A stretch of DNA of 64,000 nt from Anaerolineae bacterium (GTDB lineage Bacteria > Chloroflexota > Anaerolineae > Aggregatilineales > Phototrophicaceae): the NCBI GenBank assembly GCA_022820665.1, contig JAJEFB010000012.1, forward strand, positions 121,510-185,509, given 5' to 3'. Below, one piece after another: positions 58,240 to 64,000 of the stretch. Below the pieces are notes generated by a model that was not told the DNA's origin, did no database searches, and was given only the letters and a program-made list of their open reading frames with translations. Both the position numbers and the translations under genes were made by a program. Position 1 is the first letter of the stretch. Each line of letters opens with the position of its first letter.

Positions 58240-59619
58240 ATGACCGATACCGTACAGAACGCGATCGATTATCTGCAAGAAACTCAAGACAAAATGCTGG
58301 AAGATTATAAGGAATTGCTGCGCTTTCCATCGATCAGCGCCGACCCGGCGCACGCGGACGACGTCAAAGCCTGCGCGGACTGGATCGTCGGGCAGTTGCA
58401 GACCCTTGGTTTCGACAACTGCGAAGCCATCGCCACCGACGGCTTGCCGGTCGTGTACGGCGAATGGCTCCAGGCTGGCGCGGACAAACCCACCGTGCTG
58501 GTCTATTCGCATTACGACGTCCAGCCGGTTGATCCGCTGCCCCTGTGGCATTCCGAGCCCTTCGAGGCGGTCATCCGCGACGGCGCGATGGTCGCGCGCG
58601 GCGCCAGCGACAACAAAGCCGGGATCTGGGGCAATCTCAAGACTTTCGAAGCCCTGCTGAAAGCCAACGGAGCGCTGCCGGTCAATATCAAGATCATGTT
58701 CGAGGGCGAAGAAGAATCCGGCTCCCCCAGCATCCAAGCCTTCGTCGAAGCCAACAAGGAGCGGCTGCGCGCCGATGTCTTGCTGAATTGCGACGGCGAC
58801 TTGGCGCCCGACGATCCGAAACTTTATTACGGCGGGCGCGGCATGGTCACAGCGCAGGTGCGCGTCAGCGGACCAAGCGCCGATATCCATTCCGGGCTCT
58901 TCGGCGGCTTGGTGCAAAACCCCCTCCATGTCGCCGGGACCATCATCGGCGCCTTTCACGACGCCGCCGGGCGTATAAAACTGCCGGGTTACTACGATGA
59001 CGTGAAAGAAGCCGCGCCGGCCGAAAAGGAACGCATTGAAGCGGGATTCCAGGCTGAATCCTTGTTGGAAAGCGCGGGCGTCCCGGCTTTCTGGGGCGAG
59101 ACAATCGCGCCAGCCGCGGAACGCGCCACCGTCTACCCGACGCTCGATATCGTTGGCATGTGGGGCGGCTATCAGGGACCGGGCATCAAAACCATCATAC
59201 CGGCCGAAGCCGGCTTCAAAATCACCATGCGCCTCGCGCCCGATCAAGACCCGGCGAAAATCTCCCGCGCGCTGAAACAATACGTGGAAAGCTTCGCCAC
59301 CGATACCGTCAAGGTCGAATGCGACATCGGCGAAGAAGCCTGGTACTTCCAACTCGAGACCGATGGTCCCTGGCTCGAGGCCGTGCAATCCGCCATCGAA
59401 GCCACCATCGGGAAACGCGCGCAACTGGTGCGGACCGGCGGCTCAATCCCTATTCTAGGCGTCTTCAACCGCTTGATCGGCCTGCCGATCACGGCTTTCG
59501 CCTACGGCCACGGCGAGGGCATCCACTCGCCCAACGAGGCACTGGATATCGAGAGCTTTTTCCTTTCGCTCCAAGCCGCCGTGCGCTTGTATCACAACTT
59601 GGGGGAGATAAGCGTCTGA
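58240..59619 (+). CDS. M20-family dipeptidase
   Basis: 459-residue zinc metallopeptidase of the M20 class (PepV/CNDP-type). Metal-binding motifs: VLVYSHYDVQPVDP (first His and Asp), MVARGASDNKAGIWG (bridging Asp), MFEGEEESGSPS (catalytic and metal Glu), and the C-terminal His in FAYGHGEGIHSPNE; the lid domain starts RVSGPSADIHSGLFGG. It hydrolyses dipeptides in the cytoplasm. GGAAGG lies seven bases before ATG 58240, so the longer frame from 58192 is not used. Confidence 0.9.
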   Translation: MTDTVQNAIDYLQETQDKMLEDYKELLRFPSISADPAHADDVKACADWIVGQLQTLGFDNCEAIATDGLPVVYGEWLQAGADKPTVLVYSHYDVQPVDPLPLWHSEPFEAVIRDGAMVARGASDNKAGIWGNLKTFEALLKANGALPVNIKIMFEGEEESGSPSIQAFVEANKERLRADVLLNCDGDLAPDDPKLYYGGRGMVTAQVRVSGPSADIHSGLFGGLVQNPLHVAGTIIGAFHDAAGRIKLPGYYDDVKEAAPAEKERIEAGFQAESLLESAGVPAFWGETIAPAAERATVYPTLDIVGMWGGYQGPGIKTIIPAEAGFKITMRLAPDQDPAKISRALKQYVESFATDTVKVECDIGEEAWYFQLETDGPWLEAVQSAIEATIGKRAQLVRTGGSIPILGVFNRLIGLPITAFAYGHGEGIHSPNEALDIESFFLSLQAAVRLYHNLGEISV

Positions 59620-59637
59620 TATTAAAAGGACGCTTAT
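59608..59637 (+). terminator. Hairpin at the end of the dipeptidase gene
   Basis: ATAAGCGTC (59608-59616) and GACGCTTAT (59629-59637), perfect nine-base arms around the stop codon, loop of 12. No T-run; may terminate weakly or protect the mRNA. Confidence 0.4.
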
Positions 59638-59703
59638 AGTCTAAAGCGCCAAGCTAGAGGCTCGTTAGCGGGCGCTAATTTAAGTCTTCTTTTCATAGAA
59701 CAT

Positions 59704-59732
59704 TTGACCTATTTGTCTGTACAGGTTATATA
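59704..59732 (+). promoter_or_regulatory. Promoter of the Panacea-like/RelE pair
   Basis: TTGACC (59704-59709), 17 bases, TATATA (59727-59732), 51 bases before ATG 59784; AT-rich surroundings. Confidence 0.5.
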
Positions 59733-59783
59733 TTATCTGATAAAATGGAAACGCATTCCTAATCCGTGCAAGGGGAGATCGGT

Positions 59784-60338
59784 ATGAACAAAAAGGAGGT
59801 TAGCAGGAGCGATATACTGTTAGTCACTATAGCCGCTGCTAACGGGAAGGAGCTCAGTCGCGTACAATTGCAGAAAGTCGCTTTCTTGGTGTCTGAAGAG
59901 TTTAAGGGCAAGTTGCCTGAGAACTTTTACAAGTTTGACAAACACAACTTTGGCCCATTCTGCATTGACATTTACGACGATACGGAAATGTTGCATTACT
60001 GGGGATGGATACGGGTAAATCCAGGCGCAGAACCCAGACTTGATACATATTCTATTGCAGAGCCGTTCAATCTCGACGATTTACAAATTAACGAAGACAT
60101 CAAGCAATATATCAAGGATACCGTTGCCTGGGTGGTGGACATGTCGTTTGGAGAAATCGTGCGAGCTGTCTACTGGTTGTTTCCAGAATATCGTGAGAAC
60201 AGCATCTTCAAATATTCGGAGGAAGAGGCTGAACTTGAGAGTTTCGCTAGGAGCATCAAACAATTAGGAGAGGGAAAGACCTACGCTGCAAAAGAACGCC
60301 TGGAAGAATTGAGGCGAACCATCAAAGCCAATGGATAG
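59784..60338 (+). CDS. Panacea/SocA-like antitoxin candidate
   Basis: 184 residues. RVQLQKVAFLVSEEF near residue 27, FYKFDKHNFGPFCIDIYDDTEML near 50 and a helical C-terminus (KYSEEEAELESFARSI) match the Panacea/SocA-type domain (LQK...FL and GPF core). AAGGGGAG precedes ATG 59784 by six bases, so the GTG at 59766 is unlikely. The stop overlaps the next gene by eight bases. With a RelE-like partner it would be the antitoxin. AT-richer than its neighbours. Confidence 0.65.
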   Translation: MNKKEVSRSDILLVTIAAANGKELSRVQLQKVAFLVSEEFKGKLPENFYKFDKHNFGPFCIDIYDDTEMLHYWGWIRVNPGAEPRLDTYSIAEPFNLDDLQINEDIKQYIKDTVAWVVDMSFGEIVRAVYWLFPEYRENSIFKYSEEEAELESFARSIKQLGEGKTYAAKERLEELRRTIKANG

Positions 60339-60675
60339 AGACATCATATGGTCGGAGGACTTTGATCGACAATTCAAAAAGCTAGCGCGTAAACGTCGGC
60401 GCATATTCGACGATTTGAGCGAGCTATTAGATAAATTTGGGGCGGGACAACTTCCGGGAAGAGTCGCCCAAGGTGTGCAAGGACTGCCAGTCAAAATAGC
60501 AAGAATGAGCGACCGTACATCCAATAGAGGTCAAAGCGGCGGCTACCGAGTCGCGTATTATTATGACGACTCCCAGATTCTCTTGGTATTCATAACTCAA
60601 CGTGACAAGCTTGACCAGAGGTCCACGTCACGCATTATGGATACCTTGCGAAATGCTGGATACTATCCCAAGTAA
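60331..60675 (+). CDS. RelE/ParE-superfamily toxin
   Basis: 114 residues. Typical RelE/ParE pattern: IIWSEDFDRQFKKLARKRRRIFDDL, central LPVKIARMSDRTSNRGQSGGYRVAYYY and C-terminal ILLVFITQRDKLDQRS. Acts as a ribosome-dependent RNase or gyrase poison when free. Overlaps the Panacea-like gene by eight bases, a toxin-antitoxin arrangement. Confidence 0.78.
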   Translation: MDRDIIWSEDFDRQFKKLARKRRRIFDDLSELLDKFGAGQLPGRVAQGVQGLPVKIARMSDRTSNRGQSGGYRVAYYYDDSQILLVFITQRDKLDQRSTSRIMDTLRNAGYYPK

Positions 60676-60820
60676 AGTGTCTTTAGTCTCTAGGACAAGT
60701 TGCCGTTACCTCGTAAGAAATGGGCGGAGCAAACAGAGGACCTTGTAATCCTGCGGCGCTTCGCCACAGGGTACGCTGCGAAGAAATTACCTGTATGAAG
60801 CAATTTTGAGGGGCCGCCCC

Positions 60821-61042
60821 TTAAATCAACAAGCCCAGCGCCACAAACACCATGCCAAGCAGCACGAATACCAGCGCCGAGCGCCGCGTCTTGGCATCCC
60901 AGGCTTCTGTGCGTTCAGGATTATCTTTACGCCAGCGCGGCTCCAGCGAATACAAGCGCCAGACCAGATCCCGCCGGAAATAGCACAACCCCGCCAATAC
61001 CCAAAAGGCAATCCCGCCCAAAATCAGTATGCCATCGCCCAT
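60821..61042 (-). CDS. Small two-pass membrane protein (DUF6199-like)
   Basis: 73 residues with hydrophobic segments at about 3-20 and 55-72, separated by RRDLVWRLYSLEPRWRKDNPERTEAW. The middle WRLYS...EPRW and RRSALVFVLLG resemble small membrane proteins of the DUF6199 kind. No ribosome site is visible. Role unknown. Confidence 0.55.
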   Translation of the reverse strand: MGDGILILGGIAFWVLAGLCYFRRDLVWRLYSLEPRWRKDNPERTEAWDAKTRRSALVFVLLGMVFVALGLLI

Positions 61043-61072
61043 TTATAAATCTCGACTATTTTGACGTTTCGT

Positions 61073-61100
61073 TCGGGCGAGCCACCGGCACGCCCCTACA
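61073..61100. repeat. Dispersed palindrome, family A (reverse orientation)
   Basis: TCGGGCGAGCCACCGGCACG then CCCCTACA, the reverse of the TGTAGGGGCG...CGCCCGA pattern, in the gap after the small membrane protein gene. Confidence 0.7.
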
Positions 61101-61212
61101 AGACTTGTCCAACAATCAGAAGATTGACACCTGCTTGCGAGTTTTTTCGCGCTCGAAACCTCAGCAAAAGGGTTGAGTCTGACCGCAAAGCCGCCATTTC
61201 GGAAGAAGCGAC

Positions 61213-61260
61213 GCTCCCCCTCTCCATTGCAATGGGGAGGGGGCCGGGGGGTGGGGTTGA
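61213..61260. repeat. Dispersed G/C palindrome, family B
   Basis: CTCCCCCTCTCCATTGCAATGG then GGAGGGGGCCGGGGGGTGGGG; ends 57 bases from the dehydrogenase stop. Confidence 0.8.
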
Positions 61261-61316
61261 ATAAAGGCATTTGCATTACTTACTTGCACTTACCTCTATA
61301 TCCTCGCTGGCAAATA

Positions 61317-62468
61317 TCAGTTCGGCTGCAAGATGATCTTGGCGTCCTGGCGACTTTCCAGCCGTTTGAAAGCCCCCAGCGCCTCATCAAGCGGCAGGCG
61401 CGCGCTGACCATCTTCCGCATGTCGATCCTGCCCGAAGCCATCAGGCGAATCACCTGCTGGAAGGGTCCGCCGGCATGACCGAGCGCCCCGGCGTACTGC
61501 ACGCCCATGCGCTTGTATGCCACAATCGGCAGGGTCGGCTCGTCGCCGCCCATGCCGATATCGATGATCGAAGCGTTGACCGCCAGGCACCGGTCCAGCG
61601 GCTCAATGGTCCGGTCGGCGAAGCCGGCGCATTCCACCACATAGTCGACGCCGCGTCCAGAGGTATGCTGCATGATAGCCTCGTCGAGATCAATGCCCGT
61701 CGGGTCCAGGGAGGCCGAAGCGCCCATCTTGTCGGCGAAGGCGCGGCGGCTCTCCGAGGGATCAAAGACGATCACCTGGTTGGCGCCGGCCGCGATCACC
61801 AGCGCTTCCGCCGCCAAGCCGATCGGTCCCGCCCCGAAGATCACGACATTGTTGCCCGGCAGCCAATTCTGCAAGCGATTGAAAAGTCCCTGATAAGAGA
61901 CGCCCGTCGGCTCGACCATGGCTCCCATAACCAGCGCTTCTTCCTCGCCGTAGCGCTCGGCGACCTCGTCCAGCTTCCAGCAATACTTGGCGCGCGCGGG
62001 CAGGTACTGCGCCATGGCGCCGGGAATCGTGAAGCCCAGTTCTTCGATATCCAGGCAATGGTTGACGAAGCCGCGCCGACAAGCCAGGCATTCGCCGCAC
62101 CACTGAATTTCCTCGACCGCCACCAAATCGCCGACTTGCAGGTCCTTGACCTCGGCGCCGACTTCGATGATGCGGCCCGAGAACTCATGACCGATGATAT
62201 TGGGACTATGGACCAAGCCCGGATACACCATGTAGCCGTCGTCGCCGGCTTCGTACATGTGCATGTCCGAGCCGCAGATGCCCACCGCCGCGATCGCCAG
62301 CATGACCTGATCCGGCTTCAGGCTCGGGTCGGGCGCGTCGCCCAGCGCGATGCGCGGTCCCTTCCAGGTCATATTGGCATTGCGCGGACGGCGCAGTTCG
62401 CGTTCCTTTTCCGTCAAATCGTAGCCGGGCTTGGGCGCCCATTCGGCTGACAAGGTCAGTGCTTTCAT
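61317..62468 (-). CDS. Zinc-dependent medium-chain dehydrogenase, scyllo-inosose 3-dehydrogenase-like
   Basis: 383 residues. Catalytic zinc: CGSD near residue 65 and GHEFSG with His; structural zinc CGECLACRRGFVNHC near residue 125; Rossmann GAGPIGLAAEALVIAAGA near 220. The unusual N-terminus (MKALTLSAEW..., a 40-residue extension before the core) and EEIQWCGECLACRRGF and VEPTGVSYQGLF resemble the Thermotoga-type scyllo-inosose 3-dehydrogenase. Sorbitol or threonine dehydrogenase is the alternative. It lies upstream of an SDR gene, with a family B repeat in between. Confidence 0.75.
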   Translation of the reverse strand: MKALTLSAEWAPKPGYDLTEKERELRRPRNANMTWKGPRIALGDAPDPSLKPDQVMLAIAAVGICGSDMHMYEAGDDGYMVYPGLVHSPNIIGHEFSGRIIEVGAEVKDLQVGDLVAVEEIQWCGECLACRRGFVNHCLDIEELGFTIPGAMAQYLPARAKYCWKLDEVAERYGEEEALVMGAMVEPTGVSYQGLFNRLQNWLPGNNVVIFGAGPIGLAAEALVIAAGANQVIVFDPSESRRAFADKMGASASLDPTGIDLDEAIMQHTSGRGVDYVVECAGFADRTIEPLDRCLAVNASIIDIGMGGDEPTLPIVAYKRMGVQYAGALGHAGGPFQQVIRLMASGRIDMRKMVSARLPLDEALGAFKRLESRQDAKIILQPN

Positions 62469-62589
62469 CAGATTCTCTACTCCGTCTCTTGGCTCTTGGT
62501 TGCTGCCCGACTACGCCCAGGTTCAGCGCGGACGAGTTCAATTCGCTTCAACGTCGTATCGGTCAGACACGCCGCCGTCTTCACGCTGT

Positions 62590-62633
62590 TAAAGCCCCTC
62601 CCTCTTTATGGGTGAGGGGTTTGGGGTGGGGGA
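62590..62633. repeat. Dispersed G/C palindrome, family B, overlapping a gene end
   Basis: TAAAGCCCCTCCCTCTTTATGG then GTGAGGGGTTTGGGGTGGGGGA. Bases 62606-62633 encode the last residues (PPPQTPHP) and stop of the SDR gene on the minus strand. Confidence 0.85.
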
Positions 62634-63589
62634 CCGTGAAAAGCGTCCCACTGCGCTTTGAAGTCGCGCAGCCCGTCCCGGACATTATACGTCCTCCTGC
62701 CCAGCGCCCGGCAAGTGCTCTCGTTGCTGGTCACGATGCGGAAGGGAATGTTGATATGCCGATAGCGATCCAACACGGCCGGGTCCGTCGGCACCGGCAC
62801 GATCAGACTACGGTCGACATTGAAGGTATCTGCGAAGTGATAGGCGAATTGCAAGCGGCTGACCGCCTCGCTGCCCCAGCAATGGTAAATGCCGTTTTCG
62901 TCGTGCTCAGCCAGGCGCAGCAGCATCTCCGCCCCATCGGAAGCCAGCGTCGGATGCGCCACTTCATTGATCTTGGGACCGGTCCAGATCTCGGCGATTA
63001 AACCCTGCGAAAGCTGATCAACAACATAATTGCCCAGGTCGAAGCCGACATCGTTATCCTTGCGCAGCAGCGACGGACTGCTGTAATTCAAGCCATAAAC
63101 GCCCGCCAGGCGACCAATGCCGTAACTCAAGCCGGCCACGCCCATGATATCGCGCTCGCAGACCGCCTTCATGAAGCCGTAGAAGAGCACGGGACAAGGC
63201 GGCGACTCTTCGTCGACCAGCGGCTGCCGGCCGTCGAAAACCCAGTCCGAGGAGACAAAGACATAGCGCGCGCCCACTTCCGCGCAGCTTTGGGCGAAAG
63301 CCAGATTGCCCTCCACCGTCGCTCGCCAGGTTTGGGCGCGGTGCTGGTCCATCCAGGGATGATCGAGGATAGCGGCGCAATGGATCACGACGTCGGGCTG
63401 GTAGCGCTGTATCGAGGCGCGCGCGGCTTGAGTATCGGCCATGTCCAGCGGATCCAAGTCGTAGTCGACCTCCCACTCCGGCTCCGGACCATACTGCGCC
63501 GCGATGATCTCAATGTCATTGCGCCCCCGCGCCAGCCGGATGATATTGCTGCCGACCAGTCCGGTGCCGCCGGTGATATACAGTCGCAT
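62606..63589 (-). CDS. Extended SDR, dTDP-4-dehydrorhamnose reductase/RmlD-like
   Basis: 327 residues. N-terminal NAD(P)-binding motif GGTGLVGSNI (residue 7 on), PDVVIHCAAILDHPWMDQ, the catalytic-type SSDWVFDG plus a Tyr in YGFMKAVCER (YxxxK as YGFMK), and a C-terminal LRDFKAQWDAF. Such enzymes reduce nucleotide-linked or free sugars. ATG 63587-63589 is chosen with a GGGGG stretch nearby; the frame to 63736 has no support. The last eight residues come from a family B repeat, so the C-terminus is probably not original. Confidence 0.75.
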   Translation of the reverse strand: MRLYITGGTGLVGSNIIRLARGRNDIEIIAAQYGPEPEWEVDYDLDPLDMADTQAARASIQRYQPDVVIHCAAILDHPWMDQHRAQTWRATVEGNLAFAQSCAEVGARYVFVSSDWVFDGRQPLVDEESPPCPVLFYGFMKAVCERDIMGVAGLSYGIGRLAGVYGLNYSSPSLLRKDNDVGFDLGNYVVDQLSQGLIAEIWTGPKINEVAHPTLASDGAEMLLRLAEHDENGIYHCWGSEAVSRLQFAYHFADTFNVDRSLIVPVPTDPAVLDRYRHINIPFRIVTSNESTCRALGRRTYNVRDGLRDFKAQWDAFHGPPPQTPHP

Positions 63590-64000
63590 ATGTACCCCCG
63601 CTGTCGAATCGCGCCAAGCATAAAGCATGGGCTGCGACCTGTCAAAGGGACATGACGCTGTTTTGACCGCTCGCCTCCTTGTCCCCCGAGGGCATGGCAG
63701 CTTTGATATGATTGGATATGAACGCAAACAGGTCATCCGTCACAACTGTATCTTATGGCGAAAACTGCGTGGCTTGTCCGCTACTCATTATGATGAAGAA
63801 AATAGACGCAAATACACGCCCCACAGCAAGAAAATGACGCCATCTGACAGCCCAAACCACAACATACACACATGCCTTGTAGACCCACGCGCTGCACAGC
63901 AGCCGCCCACGCAAAACACCTTGCGTCCCGCGGCGCTTAGCTCCCCCTCCCTCTTTATGGGGGAGGGGGTCGGGGGGTGGGGTGTAGTGGTCTCGAAAAA
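63590..64000. other. Intergenic end of window
   Basis: No gene was seen apart from a family B repeat (63939-63986). Confidence 0.6.
63939..63986. repeat. Dispersed G/C palindrome, family B
   Basis: AGCTCCCCCTCCCTCTTTATGG then GGGAGGGGGTCGGGGGGTGGGGT; same plan as the 62590 copy. Confidence 0.85.

Noticed and set aside
57856..59424. 522-codon minus-strand open frame
   Set aside because: It is the mirror of the M20 dipeptidase gene and the adjoining repeats; it has no recognisable domain, while the plus strand shows all catalytic motifs.

Overview
The window looks like a chromosomal segment of a free-living or host-associated bacterium, most probably a member of the Chloroflexota (Anaerolineae/Caldilineae side). 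This is inferred from a menaquinone gene set, extracytoplasmic proteins with Thr/Pro-rich stalks, many ABC importers without local regulators, Tat-type solute-binding proteins, and many dispersed G/C-rich palindromes. No rRNA, tRNA or CRISPR array was seen, so the taxonomic call rests on gene content only.

Layout. 1-980 is the 5' part of a minus-strand glycogen debranching enzyme (cut by the window edge). 1167-7066 is a BMP-type nucleoside importer (two permeases, two tandem binding proteins, ATPase). 7073-8884 holds two coupled DUF4230-like membrane proteins. A decayed acyltransferase copy (8990-9263) precedes orphan OppD/OppF ATPases. 11450-17845 is a PotDBCA-type importer followed by a nucleoside phosphorylase and adenine deaminase. 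A ParA-like remnant is followed by an intact acyltransferase and a Wzm/Wzt-type polysaccharide exporter (18711-21907), then an aminoglycoside-phosphotransferase-fold kinase. 23039-30523 (minus) is a menaquinone operon, tetR-menF-[inserted GxxExxY cassette]-menD-menB-menE-menH, with a probable TetR operator upstream. Next come a yeast-type cytosine deaminase, a polytopic membrane protein, a glycosylasparaginase, and a minus-strand operon of Tat binding protein, two sugar permeases and a GH116 glucosylceramidase-like enzyme (33542-39485), then an alpha-carbonic anhydrase and acetyl-CoA synthetase.

42664-45198 is an accessory islet (HicB/HicA, DUF262-DUF1524 protein) bracketed on one side by a duplicate of the acs 3' end. 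45316-50024 is a sugar importer with a sulfatase. A solitary 779-residue GHKL-type ATPase (50131-52470) is AT-richer than its surroundings. 52669-57745 is a second nucleoside-type importer with no binding protein, in which the first permease carries a roughly 320-residue extracytoplasmic insertion. The window ends with an M20 dipeptidase, a Panacea-like/RelE toxin-antitoxin pair, a small membrane protein, a scyllo-inosose-3-dehydrogenase-like enzyme and a sugar-nucleotide-type SDR.

The genes fit an organism that scavenges nucleosides, nucleobases, polyamine-like compounds and (sulfated or lipid-linked) sugars. The most unusual features are (i) palindromic dispersed repeats that lie inside or at the ends of coding regions, (ii) an inverted-repeat-flanked GxxExxY gene inserted in the men operon, (iii) the acs 3'-end duplication around hicBA, (iv) the solitary GHKL ATPase and (v) the permease with a large inserted domain.
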